Source: CAZAXU01 sp964489245 (GTDB lineage: Bacteria; Bacteroidota; Bacteroidia; Flavobacteriales; Flavobacteriaceae). Taken from it: 26,012 nt of DNA. The stretch is from assembly GCA_964489245.1 (NCBI GenBank), contig CAZAXU010000028.1, positions 1 through 26,012 on the forward strand, written 5' to 3'. Within the stretch, counting starts at the first letter, position 1. Each line of letters begins with the position of its first letter. The position numbers and the translations under genes were made by a program. Below the pieces are notes generated by a model. The model was given only the letters and a program-made list of their open reading frames with translations. It made no database searches and had not been told where the DNA came from. Below, piece by piece: positions 14,496 to 21,968 of this stretch.

Positions 14496-15527
14496 CTAGT
14501 GATAGATTCCTTGCCTATTCAAAGACCTGTGATAGGTATTTGCATGCCTATTGTGCTCAGACAAGCTTTTGGAAAATGTGTGATAACCGGGTTTGTCAAA
14601 GTCTGCCACAAAATAATAAAAACTGTGCTTTTCAGGATTGAGAACAGCATCTATACTCACAATATCGGGCATGCAGATTGGTCCCGGAGGTAATCCTGTA
14701 TATTTATATGTATTATAAGGAGAATCCATTTCTTTATGTTTATTCAAGACTCTTTTAATCACCAAATCCTTTCCGTACTGTTGTTGATAGGCATATTTCA
14801 CGGTAGGATCCGCCTGCAGCAACCAATTGTCTTTCAATCTGTTTAAGTAAACCCCTGCAATTCTCGGACGTTCTTTTTGAATATTCGATTCTTGCTGCAC
14901 AATGGATGCCAAAATGCCTACTTCTAACGGCGTTAGCCCTAAATCCTTCGCTTTCTGCATTCTTTCTTTGTTCCAAAAGAGTTTGTATTCATTCAACATT
15001 TTCTTGCGAAATTTTTCGGCAGAAATACTATAAAAGACCCTGTAAGTATTCGGAACATACATCAACAAAGCATTGTTTGGGTTGAATCCGTTTTTTCTGA
15101 TAAAATCCTTATTCAACATTGTTTCTAACAAATGAACCGAATCCGGTGCAATTTGTCTGCTCAAGGCACCGGCCAAATCTTCAAGAGAATTTTGGTTGTT
15201 AAAAGTGACTTTGATTTCCACTTGTTTGCCAATACGAAGCATATTGATTAATTCGTTGTTGCTCATACCGTTTTTGATCAAATATCTGCCCGGATGCACT
15301 CTGCTGAATCTTTTGATTTTTGAAGCTGTTTTAAATTTTGTAACGCTTTTTAGATAAGGAGTCAACTTGACCAGCAGAGAATCATAATTTGCGTGTTTTG
15401 CCAAGTCTACAAAAGCTTTTTCTTCACTAAATTGAATATTGGATTGATATAATGCAGTATAGACAAAATAACCTGATGCAATTCCGAAAACAACAAGCAA
15501 CATAAATAAATATTTTATAAATCTCAT
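14496..15527 (-). CDS. mltG: Endolytic murein transglycosylase MltG (YceG-like)
   Basis: MltG cuts nascent glycan strands at the inner membrane and sets their length. Its 343 residues fit the family. A single N-terminal membrane helix spans about residues 5-25. A LysM-like subdomain, including FSRVHPGRYLI and NELINMLRIG, spans about 70-105. The catalytic domain carries ASIVQQES with the catalytic Glu at E213. GVYLNRL, LLQADPTVKYA, SPYNTYKYTGLPPGPI and FYYFVAD complete the YceG signature. It starts at ATG 15527, 37 nt after the GNAT stop. A 31-bp copy of the pdxJ start region lies just upstream and supplies a decoy ATG with a 3-codon frame that ends 4 nt before the true start. The SLT-like gene follows with its own promoter. 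Confidence 0.96.
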   Translation of the reverse strand: MRFIKYLFMLLVVFGIASGYFVYTALYQSNIQFSEEKAFVDLAKHANYDSLLVKLTPYLKSVTKFKTASKIKRFSRVHPGRYLIKNGMSNNELINMLRIGKQVEIKVTFNNQNSLEDLAGALSRQIAPDSVHLLETMLNKDFIRKNGFNPNNALLMYVPNTYRVFYSISAEKFRKKMLNEYKLFWNKERMQKAKDLGLTPLEVGILASIVQQESNIQKERPRIAGVYLNRLKDNWLLQADPTVKYAYQQQYGKDLVIKRVLNKHKEMDSPYNTYKYTGLPPGPICMPDIVSIDAVLNPEKHSFYYFVADFDKPGYHTFSKSLSEHNRHANTYHRSLNRQGIYH

Positions 15528-15536
15528 ATATTTATA

Positions 15537-15567
15537 TTTTCATATTTTACTGTTAATCAATTTATTA
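15537..15567. repeat. 31-bp direct repeat, copy 2 (mltG leader)
   Basis: Identical over 31 bases to 10332-10362. On the minus strand it begins exactly with the GNAT stop codon TAA (15567-15565) and ends at ATGAAAA (15543-15537). That ATG opens a 3-codon frame ATG-AAA-ATA-TAA just upstream of the mltG start. Confidence 0.9.
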
Positions 15568-16089
15568 TTTTATTTTTTGATACAAAAATTCATCCTTATA
15601 ATTTTCCCCGTCGTAATTCCATTCTTTCTTTTTGCCAACCAATTCAAAACCAAGCTTTTCAAACAACTGCAAACTTGGCAGATTATCTGCTGAAATATTG
15701 GCATAAATTTGATGCAAATGTAAGATATTAAATGCAAAATCAATAATCAATTGCAAAGCAGCCTCACCATAACCTTGATTTCTTTCTTTCTGTTTTTTAA
15801 TAATGATTCCAACTCCTGCCCTTCTGTTTTTAGGATCAAAATCAAATAAATCTATAAATCCGATGAGTGCATTATTTTTTATATTACAAATTGCCAGACG
15901 AAGCTGTTTTGCTTCATAAATATCCTTATCGGCATTTGCAATATATTGCTTCAGTAAATGCTTGGAAAAAAACTGTTGCGTATGACTCAGATGCCATAGA
16001 CTCATATCATTTTCCAAATCATAGAGAAAATCGATATCTTTTGGTTCTAAAGCTCTAAGCTTGATGGTTTCAGCGTCTGATTTTAACAT
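15565..16089 (-). CDS. GNAT-family N-acetyltransferase (RimJ/SpeG-like)
   Basis: This 174-residue GNAT-fold enzyme uses acetyl-CoA to acetylate an amine. The N-terminal IKLRALEPKDIDFLYDLEND is typical of the RimJ/RimL/SpeG group. Motif A includes AGVGIIIKKQ followed by the acetyl-CoA pyrophosphate loop RNQGYGEAAL at about 103-112. NLPSLQLFEKLGFELVG near the C-terminus is the conserved motif B. The acceptor (protein N-terminus, polyamine or small molecule) cannot be told from sequence. It is upstream of mltG on the same strand with a 37-nt gap and is divergent from htrA. Its stop codon lies within the 31-bp repeat, so the repeat's arrival must have preserved or supplied the last codon. Confidence 0.9.
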   Translation of the reverse strand: MLKSDAETIKLRALEPKDIDFLYDLENDMSLWHLSHTQQFFSKHLLKQYIANADKDIYEAKQLRLAICNIKNNALIGFIDLFDFDPKNRRAGVGIIIKKQKERNQGYGEAALQLIIDFAFNILHLHQIYANISADNLPSLQLFEKLGFELVGKKKEWNYDGENYKDEFLYQKIK

Positions 16090-16142
16090 AATATTTCGTG
16101 TTAAATTGGCGTTAAAGATACTGACATTTTGTGGAATTGGTA

Positions 16143-16150
16143 TAATTTTG
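16143..16150 (+). promoter_or_regulatory. Putative -7 promoter box of htrA
   Basis: TAATTTTG is an exact TAnnTTTG match ending 29 nt before the htrA ATG. No clear -33 TTG is found at the usual distance, though TTTTG occurs 11 nt upstream. This is a single-box call. No sigma-E-like motif was identifiable. Confidence 0.4.
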
Positions 16151-16179
16151 GGGTATAAATTCTAAAAAAACAGAAGGCT

Positions 16180-17598
16180 ATGAAAAAGATATTCAGCTTG
16201 GCGCTTGTAGCATTTGCAAGCTCTTTATTCACCATTTTAGGATATAATTATTTGAAAAAAGACAGTATTTCAAATCAAAAGATCCAAATTGAAAAAAGAA
16301 ATACAGAAAACAATATTCGGTCTAATATCTATCAGGTCAAGCATGACGAAAACAGTTTGAATGCCGTTCCCAGTCCTATTCCCGATTTCAGCAAAGTGGT
16401 GAAAACCACCAAAGATGCCGTGGTTCATGTCAGGAACACCAGATATTATGTTCAATATCAGCGCTACTTTTACGGTTATAGAGAAGGTCCTGTGCAAAAA
16501 CAAGAAGGAACCGGTTCCGGAGTTATCATCTCCCCCGACGGATATATTGTCACCAATAATCACGTAATCAAAGATGCGGCAGAAATTGAAGTAACCTTGG
16601 AAAATAAGAAAACCTACAAAGCAAAATTGGTTGGAACAGATATTGGCTCTGATGTTGCCGTATTAAAAATCGATGCAGAAAACCTTCCTTTTCTTCCTTT
16701 CGGAGATTCAGACAATGTCAAATTAGGAGAATGGGCGCTAGCCATCGGCAATCCTTTTAATCTGGGAACCACTGTAACGGCCGGCATCATCAGTGCAAAA
16801 GCTAGAGATATCAAAGGGACCAATCATATTGACAGTTTCATTCAAACCGACGCTGTGGTCAATCCCGGAAATAGTGGCGGAGCTTTGGTCAATACGCATG
16901 CGCAATTCATCGGAATGAACACCATGATTTATTCCAGAACAGGATCATATATCGGTTATTCTTTTGCCATTCCTTCAAACATTGTCAAAAAAATTGTGGA
17001 CGATATCTTGGAGTATGGCATGATTCAAAAAGGTGTGCTGGGCATACGCGGTGCCGAGCTTAACGATAAAGTATCCAAAGAACTTCATATTTCTGAAACC
17101 GAGGGAGTTTATATTTATGGCATTGAAGCCGATACCGGAGCAGAAAAAGCCGGATTGGAAATCGGAGATATTATCGTGAAAATGGACAATACCAAAATAT
17201 CTACCATGGCAGATTTATTGGGCTTTTTAAAAACAAAAAATCCGAACGATTTGGTTGATGTTGTCGTGCTGCGCAATCATAAAAAAATGAACTTTGAAGT
17301 GGCATTGAATAAAAGCGATTCAACCTATATCAAATCTTTAGGAATCACTATCAAGGATATCAATCAAAAAACATTGAAAAAATACGGATTAAAAAACGGC
17401 GTGATTATCAGCAATGTAAATAATAATTTATTGTATCAAAACGGTATTCGTCCGGGCTACATTATCACAGAAATCAATAACAATCGGGTCTATTCCATCA
17501 ACGATGTCAGGGATATTCTTTCCAATAGTAATTTGAGACAAAACACCATCCAATTTGTAAGTCCGGATGGAAGAACGGAACGCTATATTTTTCAGTAG
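16180..17598 (+). CDS. HtrA/DegP-type periplasmic serine protease
   Basis: This 472-residue envelope quality-control protease begins with a basic-hydrophobic N-terminus (MKKIFSLALVAFASSLFTIL), a signal peptide or anchor. The trypsin-like domain shows the triad H128 (TNNHVI), D158 (GSDVAVLKI) and S232 (NPGNSGGAL). EGTGSGVIISPDGYIVTN precedes it. PDZ1 covers about 280-375 (KGVLGIRG, GAEKAGLEIGDIIVKMDN), and a shorter PDZ2 runs about 385-472. It would degrade or refold misfolded periplasmic proteins and is often stress-induced. It is monocistronic: divergent from the GNAT gene and convergent with the dehydrogenase. The hairpin after its stop has its U-tract on the other strand, so its own terminator is unclear. 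Confidence 0.95.
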   Translation: MKKIFSLALVAFASSLFTILGYNYLKKDSISNQKIQIEKRNTENNIRSNIYQVKHDENSLNAVPSPIPDFSKVVKTTKDAVVHVRNTRYYVQYQRYFYGYREGPVQKQEGTGSGVIISPDGYIVTNNHVIKDAAEIEVTLENKKTYKAKLVGTDIGSDVAVLKIDAENLPFLPFGDSDNVKLGEWALAIGNPFNLGTTVTAGIISAKARDIKGTNHIDSFIQTDAVVNPGNSGGALVNTHAQFIGMNTMIYSRTGSYIGYSFAIPSNIVKKIVDDILEYGMIQKGVLGIRGAELNDKVSKELHISETEGVYIYGIEADTGAEKAGLEIGDIIVKMDNTKISTMADLLGFLKTKNPNDLVDVVVLRNHKKMNFEVALNKSDSTYIKSLGITIKDINQKTLKKYGLKNGVIISNVNNNLLYQNGIRPGYIITEINNNRVYSINDVRDILSNSNLRQNTIQFVSPDGRTERYIFQ

Positions 17599-17603
17599 AA
17601 CTC

Positions 17604-17641
17604 AAAAAAAAGCTGTGCGAAGTTTGCAACTTCGCACAGCT
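17604..17641 (-). terminator. Strong intrinsic terminator of the 3-hydroxyacyl-CoA dehydrogenase gene
   Basis: AGCTGTGCGAAGTT (17611-17624), loop TGC and its exact complement (17628-17641) form a perfect 14-bp stem. On the minus strand eight U residues follow (17611-17604). On the plus strand no U-tract follows, so it is polarised toward the leftward gene, though the stem could also slow or protect the htrA mRNA end. Confidence 0.85.
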
Positions 17642-17667
17642 CCATAGATAAGCATAAAACTAGCGGC

Positions 17668-18558
17668 TTATCTCAAAAATTGCGCAGACACTTTTTCTGC
17701 TTTCCTGCTTTCGCTATAGTCATAGAAACCTTCACCCGATTTCACTCCCAGCTTGCCCGCTTCAACCATTTTCACCAATAAAGGATTAGGTGCATACTTC
17801 GGATTTTTGAAACCTTCATACATCACATCAAGAATTGCCAAACATACATCCAAACCAATGAAATCCGCCAATTGTAAAGGCCCCATAGGATGCCCCATAC
17901 CCAATTTCATCACAGTATCAATTTCTTCAACACCCGCCACGCCGTTATATAGTGTTTCAATTGCTTCATTGATCATTGGCATCAAAATCCTGTTGGCAAC
18001 AAAACCCGGGTAGTCATTTACTTCAACCGGAACTTTTCCCAATTTCTCAGACAATTCCATAATGGTTTTGTTGGTCTGATCAGAAGTGGAATAGCCTCTG
18101 ATAATTTCAATGAGCTTCATAATCGGAACAGGATTCATGAAATGCATACCGATCACCTTATCCGGTCTTTTGGTGACAGAAGCAATGGTGGTGATTGAAA
18201 TGGAAGATGTATTGGTTGCCAAAATCACATGCTCAGGCGTATTTGCATCTATTTCCTTAAAGATTTTTAGTTTCAAATCTTTATTTTCCGTAGCAGCTTC
18301 CACCACTAGATCAACACCCTGCACACCATCTTTTAGAGAATCAAAAGTGCTAATATTTTTTAAAGTAGATTCTTTGGTTGCCTCGTCAATTTTTTCTTTG
18401 GAGAGCAATCTCATCAGGTTTTTAGTGATGGTATCCATGGCTCGGTCTAAAGCGCTTTTAGACACATCGACAAGATTGACTTCATATCCTGATTGTGCAA
18501 AAACATGAGCAATTCCGTTTCCCATGGTTCCCGCACCGATAACAGCTATTTTTTTCAT
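17668..18558 (-). CDS. 3-hydroxyacyl-CoA dehydrogenase (3-hydroxybutyryl-CoA dehydrogenase)
   Basis: This 296-residue enzyme interconverts L-3-hydroxyacyl-CoA and 3-ketoacyl-CoA with NAD(P). The N-terminal Rossmann fold has IGAGTMGNGIAHVFAQSGY at 7-25. NTSSISIT follows at 116-123, and the catalytic dyad is H139 (GMHFMNP) and E151 (KLIEIIRG). The helical C-terminal domain carries GFVANRILMPMINEA, GMGHPMGPLQLADFIGLD and GEGFYDY, the Hbd/PaaH arrangement. It could serve fatty-acid or phenylacetate breakdown, or butyrate-type metabolism. It is a stand-alone gene with no thiolase or crotonase beside it, so the pathway is open. A TAAATTTG box lies 29 nt upstream of the ATG and a strong terminator follows. 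Confidence 0.95.
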   Translation of the reverse strand: MKKIAVIGAGTMGNGIAHVFAQSGYEVNLVDVSKSALDRAMDTITKNLMRLLSKEKIDEATKESTLKNISTFDSLKDGVQGVDLVVEAATENKDLKLKIFKEIDANTPEHVILATNTSSISITTIASVTKRPDKVIGMHFMNPVPIMKLIEIIRGYSTSDQTNKTIMELSEKLGKVPVEVNDYPGFVANRILMPMINEAIETLYNGVAGVEEIDTVMKLGMGHPMGPLQLADFIGLDVCLAILDVMYEGFKNPKYAPNPLLVKMVEAGKLGVKSGEGFYDYSESRKAEKVSAQFLR

Positions 18559-18586
18559 AATGAATATTTTATATTTTTAAACGAAA

Positions 18587-18594
18587 CAAATTTA
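18587..18594 (-). promoter_or_regulatory. Putative -7 promoter box of the 3-hydroxyacyl-CoA dehydrogenase gene
   Basis: On the minus strand this reads TAAATTTG, an exact TAnnTTTG match ending 29 nt before the start codon. The -33 position is not a clear TTG. A TAGGAT/ATCCTA palindrome lies just upstream, at about the -15 to -30 region. Confidence 0.5.
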
Positions 18595-18602
18595 AGATTT
18601 TT

Positions 18603-18617
18603 TAGGATTTTATCCTA
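18603..18617. repeat. 15-bp inverted repeat between hbd-like gene and pcm
   Basis: TAGGAT (18603-18608), spacer TTT, ATCCTA (18612-18617). It lies between the two divergent genes, next to the leftward promoter box. It is of the right form for an operator, but the regulator is unknown. Confidence 0.35.
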
Positions 18618-18655
18618 TGAAATAAGTATTTTTATCCCATAAATATTTTGAGCCG

Positions 18656-19297
18656 ATGCAAGACACGCCCAGACATCAAGGATTGAGAAATAAATTAATC
18701 AAAACAATTGTTTCCAAAGGGATTACGGATAAGAATGTGCTCAAGGCAATTGCCAAAGTGCCCAGACATTTGTTTTTTGAATCTGCACTTGAAAGCCATG
18801 CCTATCAAGACAAAGCTTTTCCCATTGCCGCCAATCAGACCATTTCACAACCTTATACCGTTGCTTTTCAGACGGAACTGTTAGCAATCAAACGCGGAGA
18901 AAAAATATTGGAAATCGGAACGGGCTCCGGATATCAAGCATCCGTTCTGATTGAAATGGGCGCTGAAGTATATACCATTGAAAGAATCAAAGAATTGTTT
19001 CTCAAGGCAAAAAGGAAATTGGATGAATTGGGCTATCGCCCAAAATATATAGGCTATGGCGATGGATATAAAGGATTGCAGCAATATGCGCCTTTTGACA
19101 AAATTATTGTAACCGCCGCCGCTCCCTATATTCCGGAGGCGCTTGTGGAACAACTCAAACCGGAAGGTTGTATGGTAATTCCCGTGGGAACAAATGCCCA
19201 AGTTATGCAATGCATCACCAAAGACAAAAACGGACAAATCAATATTTGCGAACACGGACAGTTCAGATTTGTTCCGTTACTCAAAAACAAAGAATAA
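18656..19297 (+). CDS. pcm: Protein-L-isoaspartate O-methyltransferase
   Basis: Pcm methylates abnormal L-isoaspartyl residues in aged proteins, starting their repair to Asp. The 213 residues match the family. RHQGLRNKLI, KVPRHLFF at 34-41 and the ISQPYTVAFQTELL segment at 63-76 bind the peptide. Motif I LEIGTGSGYQASVL at 85-98 binds SAM. IIVTAAAPYIPEALVEQLKPEG and VIPVG are the post-I and motif II regions. It starts at the ATG at 18656, with an A/T-rich upstream region that has no exact promoter box. cinA starts 12 nt after its stop, and a PAP2 gene follows, so it leads a three-gene set. The pairing with cinA suggests a damage-repair theme. Confidence 0.96.
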   Translation: MQDTPRHQGLRNKLIKTIVSKGITDKNVLKAIAKVPRHLFFESALESHAYQDKAFPIAANQTISQPYTVAFQTELLAIKRGEKILEIGTGSGYQASVLIEMGAEVYTIERIKELFLKAKRKLDELGYRPKYIGYGDGYKGLQQYAPFDKIIVTAAAPYIPEALVEQLKPEGCMVIPVGTNAQVMQCITKDKNGQINICEHGQFRFVPLLKNKE

Positions 19298-19309
19298 AAA
19301 AACAATTGA

Positions 19310-20548
19310 ATGACAGCAGAAATTATCAATATAGGCGACGAAATTCTCATCGGGCAAATCAACAATTCCAATGCGCAATGGTTGGCACAACAACTTCGAA
19401 AAATCGGTGTGGATACTATCAAAATGTTGAGTATTGCAGACAAACCCGAAGCCATTGCCGAGGCATTGGCAAACGTACAAGCAGATATCATTTTGACCAC
19501 CGGCGGATTGGGACCTACCAAAGACGATTTGACCAAACAAAGCATTGCTGACTTCTTTCAAGATGAATTGATTCATCATCCCGAAATCGAGGCGCATATC
19601 AAAAAAATGTTTGCCAAAATGGACTATCCTTATACGGAAAATAATCATGGGCAATCTTATGTTCCTTCTCAGGCAAAAATACTTTGGAACCACTACGGAA
19701 CAGCTCCCGGAATGTGGATTGAAAACAAAAGCAAAGTCTATATTTTCATGCCCGGTGTTCCTTTTGAGATGAAACATATTTTTGAGCAAGAAGCACTTCC
19801 GCGCATCAAGCAAAAATATCAACTTCCTATACTCTATCACAAAACTGTTACCGTTTTTGGAATTGGAGAAAGCTTGTTGGCTCATCGTATAGAAAATTGG
19901 GAGAATCAACTTCCGAAAGAAATCAGCTTGGCCTATTTGCCACATCCCGGACGCATCAGATTAAGGCTCTCCATCAAAGGGAATCATAAAGAAAAACTTA
20001 TTGAAATTGTCGAGCGAGAAGTCCAAAAGCTGAAGCAAAATATTCCTGATTTAAGCATTTCTGAGGAAGTGGAAAATTTGGAACTTGCTTTGCACCAAAA
20101 ACTGACAGACTCAAAACAAAGCATAGCCTTTGCAGAGAGTTGCACCGGCGGTCTTTTGGTCAGCCATTTGGCACAAATTCCGGGAGCTTCGGTTTTTCTG
20201 AAAGGCGGAATTGTTGCCTATGGCACCGATATAAAAATCAATATGCTTCAAATTCCCAAGCAATTAATCAATCGACACTCTGTGGTCAGTGAAGAAGTTG
20301 CCAAAGCCATGGCTGAAAACATCCGACGGATGATGCATGCCGATTTTGGTGTGGCTACTACCGGAAATGCAGGACCTACAAAAGGAGACAGCAATGCGGA
20401 AGTTGGCACTTGCATCATTGCCATTGCAGACAAAAACAATGTTCAAGCATATCGTTTCCTGCACGGACAGCCCAGAGAGAAAGCCGTAAACAGAACCGTT
20501 TCAAAAGCCTATGAATTGATGCTGAAATGGATTAAAAACAACAGATAA
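19310..20548 (+). CDS. cinA: CinA-like protein: MoCF domain plus nicotinamide-nucleotide amidase
   Basis: This 412-residue two-domain protein has an N-terminal MoCF/MoaB-like domain from about residues 1-170 (INIGDEILIGQINNSNAQWL, TTGGLGPTKDD, FMPGVPFEMK). The C-terminal PncC-type domain lies at about 255-412 (AESCTGGLLVSHLAQIPGAS at 275-294, GGIVAYG, SVVSEEVAKAMA, VATTGNAGPTKGD). CinA cleaves ADP-ribose and deamidates NMN, recycling pyridine nucleotides. The usual TGIAGP loop reads TGNAGP here; the rest of the pocket is present. It is 12 nt after pcm and 10 nt before a PAP2 gene. NAD salvage next to protein repair would both be damage-control functions, but this is inference. The competence role suggested by the name is not shown. 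Confidence 0.95.
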   Translation: MTAEIINIGDEILIGQINNSNAQWLAQQLRKIGVDTIKMLSIADKPEAIAEALANVQADIILTTGGLGPTKDDLTKQSIADFFQDELIHHPEIEAHIKKMFAKMDYPYTENNHGQSYVPSQAKILWNHYGTAPGMWIENKSKVYIFMPGVPFEMKHIFEQEALPRIKQKYQLPILYHKTVTVFGIGESLLAHRIENWENQLPKEISLAYLPHPGRIRLRLSIKGNHKEKLIEIVEREVQKLKQNIPDLSISEEVENLELALHQKLTDSKQSIAFAESCTGGLLVSHLAQIPGASVFLKGGIVAYGTDIKINMLQIPKQLINRHSVVSEEVAKAMAENIRRMMHADFGVATTGNAGPTKGDSNAEVGTCIIAIADKNNVQAYRFLHGQPREKAVNRTVSKAYELMLKWIKNNR

Positions 20549-20558
20549 GAGGCAAACT

Positions 20559-21095
20559 GTGAAAAATACAAACATTTTTTTCGGTATTATATTTTTTATT
20601 AGCCTTGGGATAACTGCTCAAAAAACAGCATCCGAAACTTCAGGAGATATTTTACAATTTGCCCTACCGGCAATCGCTTTGAGTTCTACATATTTCTATC
20701 AAAGCGATGACAAACCACATTGGCAATTCTTAAAATCTTATGCCACCGCCATGATCTTTACGCATAGTGTCAAAAGGATTATTAACAAAAAGCGTCCTAA
20801 CGGCAGCAATTATTCTTTTCCGTCCGGTCATACGGCATCTGCTTTCACAGGTGCATCTTTTTTACAATTACGCTACGGCTGGAAAGTCGGTATACCTGCC
20901 TATTTACTGGCTTCCTATGTTGGATATACTCGAATTAAAGCCAATAAACACGATAAATGGGATGTATTAGGTGGCGCAGTTGTCGGAATCGGCAGTTCCC
21001 TGTTATTCGTGAAGCCATATAAAAATAAAAATTTTGGAGTAGGTCTTTATAAAACGGAAAAATATTATGTCTTAAACATAAATTATCAATTTTAG
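20559..21095 (+). CDS. PAP2-family membrane-associated phosphatase
   Basis: This 178-residue protein starts with GTG at 20559, preceded by AAGAGG, one of the few Shine-Dalgarno-like sites here. The N-terminus (NIFFGIIFFISLGITAQ) is a signal peptide or anchor. The three PAP2 motifs are visible: KRIINKKRP for KxxxxxxRP, PSGHTASA for PSGH, and TRIKANKHDKWD for SRxxxxxHxxxD, with T in place of the Ser. The catalytic Arg, His and Asp remain. Members dephosphorylate lipid phosphates such as phosphatidic acid, undecaprenyl-PP or PGP; the substrate is not known. It overlaps no gene but is 10 nt after cinA, so it is probably the last gene of the pcm-cinA unit. A palindrome covers its stop codon. Confidence 0.87.
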   Translation: MKNTNIFFGIIFFISLGITAQKTASETSGDILQFALPAIALSSTYFYQSDDKPHWQFLKSYATAMIFTHSVKRIINKKRPNGSNYSFPSGHTASAFTGASFLQLRYGWKVGIPAYLLASYVGYTRIKANKHDKWDVLGGAVVGIGSSLLFVKPYKNKNFGVGLYKTEKYYVLNINYQF

Positions 21096-21107
21096 TATAA
21101 TTATACT
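21094..21107. repeat. 14-bp perfect palindrome at the PAP2 stop
   Basis: AGTATAA/TTATACT is a perfect palindrome over 14 bp. It overlaps the PAP2 stop codon and ends where a possible -33 box begins. It is AT-rich, so chance is possible; an operator is an alternative. Confidence 0.3.
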
Positions 21108-21136
21108 TGAAATCCGTTTTAAAAATTACTAACTTG
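21107..21136 (+). promoter_or_regulatory. Putative promoter of the MBL-fold hydrolase
   Basis: TTG at 21107-21109 and TAACTTG at 21130-21136 are separated by 20 nt. The second box is a loose fit to TAnnTTTG. It ends 18 nt before the hydrolase start codon, giving a very short leader. Confidence 0.35.
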
Positions 21137-21154
21137 CTGTGAAAAATCATAAGC

Positions 21155-21838
21155 ATGAAAATCACATATTTAGGACACGCATCCCTGCTGATAGAAACTG
21201 CAGGAAAAAAAGTTATCGTTGACCCTTTTGTTTCAGGGAACCCCATACTCAACGGAAAAATTAAACTTGATGAAATTCAAACGGATTATTTTTTAATCAC
21301 ACATGCCCATCAAGACCATGTTTTGGATGTGGAAAGCATTGCTTCGGCAAGCAACAATCCCATATTGATTTCAAACTTTGAAATTGTAACCTATTTTTCT
21401 AACAAAGGCATTCAAGGACACCCGATGAATCACGGGGGAAGTTGGAATTTTGACTTTGGAAAAATCACTATGGTCAATGCTTGGCATTCCAGCAGTTTTG
21501 CCGATGGCACCTATGGTGGAAATCCTGCCGGATTTGTATTGGAAAGCGAAGGAAAATCAATCTATATTGCCGGAGATACCGGATTGACTATGGATATGAA
21601 AATCATTCCGCTATTCACCAAGCTTGATTTGGCAATTTTACCCATCGGAGATAATTTTACTATGGGAATTGACAGTGCCGTTATTGCTGCCGACTATGTT
21701 GAAACAGAAAAGGTTCTCGGCTATCATTATGATACTTTCGGATATATCGAAATTGATAAGAATCAAGCAGTTGAAGCTTTTAACAAAGCCGGCAAAAACC
21801 TATTGCTTCCGAAAATCGGAGAGAGTTTGGAAATATAA
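21155..21838 (+). CDS. Metal-dependent hydrolase, UPF0173-type MBL fold
   Basis: This 227-residue single-domain metallo-beta-lactamase-fold protein has LGHASLLIE at 6-14 and the metal motif HAHQDH at 50-55 (H50, H52, D54, H55). NAWHSSS (about 110-116), AGDTG (about 146-150) and LGYHYDTFG near the C-terminus supply further ligands. This is the pattern of the UPF0173 group, whose biological substrate is not established; activity on esters, lactones or phosphodiesters is possible. No signal peptide is present. It is 59 nt after the PAP2 gene. Its stop codon is only 3 nt from the -33 box of the attenuated aromatic operon, so the two units are adjacent but probably independent. Confidence 0.9.
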   Translation: MKITYLGHASLLIETAGKKVIVDPFVSGNPILNGKIKLDEIQTDYFLITHAHQDHVLDVESIASASNNPILISNFEIVTYFSNKGIQGHPMNHGGSWNFDFGKITMVNAWHSSSFADGTYGGNPAGFVLESEGKSIYIAGDTGLTMDMKIIPLFTKLDLAILPIGDNFTMGIDSAVIAADYVETEKVLGYHYDTFGYIEIDKNQAVEAFNKAGKNLLLPKIGESLEI

Positions 21839-21841
21839 ATC

Positions 21842-21871
21842 TTTGTTTTATAAGAAATATTTATATATTTG
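21842..21871 (+). promoter_or_regulatory. Promoter of the Phe/Tyr-attenuated aromatic operon
   Basis: TTTG at 21842-21845 and TATATTTG at 21864-21871 are separated by 18 nt, one of the best Bacteroidota promoter matches in the window. It places the transcript start near 21878, about 12 nt upstream of the leader-peptide ATG. Confidence 0.7.
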
Positions 21872-21890
21872 CTCCATAAACAAACAAGAG

Positions 21891-21968
21891 ATGAAATTAA
21901 ATCATACTTATTTTAGTTTCTTTTTTTACTTTTATTTTTATGTAAAAGGAGGGACTTTCTGTGTATGA
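21891..21968 (+). CDS. Phe/Tyr-rich leader peptide (25 aa)
   Basis: This short frame starts ATG at 21891 and stops TGA at 21966. Residues 7-17 read YFSFFFYFYFY: six Phe and four Tyr among eleven codons, with one more Phe at residue 23. There is no Trp codon. It lies between a good promoter and an intrinsic terminator, directly upstream of genes for Phe and Tyr synthesis. The peptide itself is unlikely to have a function; its translation speed is the sensor. The second part of the frame (codons 20-23) also encodes the RNA arm that competes with the terminator. No Shine-Dalgarno precedes it, but the A-rich AAACAAACAAGAG is usual for this phylum. Confidence 0.85.
   Translation: MKLNHTYFSFFFYFYFYVKGGTFCV

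Noticed and set aside
19168..19551. Arg/Gln-rich 127-codon frame across the pcm/cinA junction
   Set aside because: It is an out-of-frame shadow of two well-supported genes; its composition is an artefact of frame shift.
21624..21968. Long open frame running through the hydrolase gene into the leader
   Set aside because: Its first two thirds are a shadow of the hydrolase gene; only the 3' part from 21891, behind its own promoter, is meaningful as the leader peptide.
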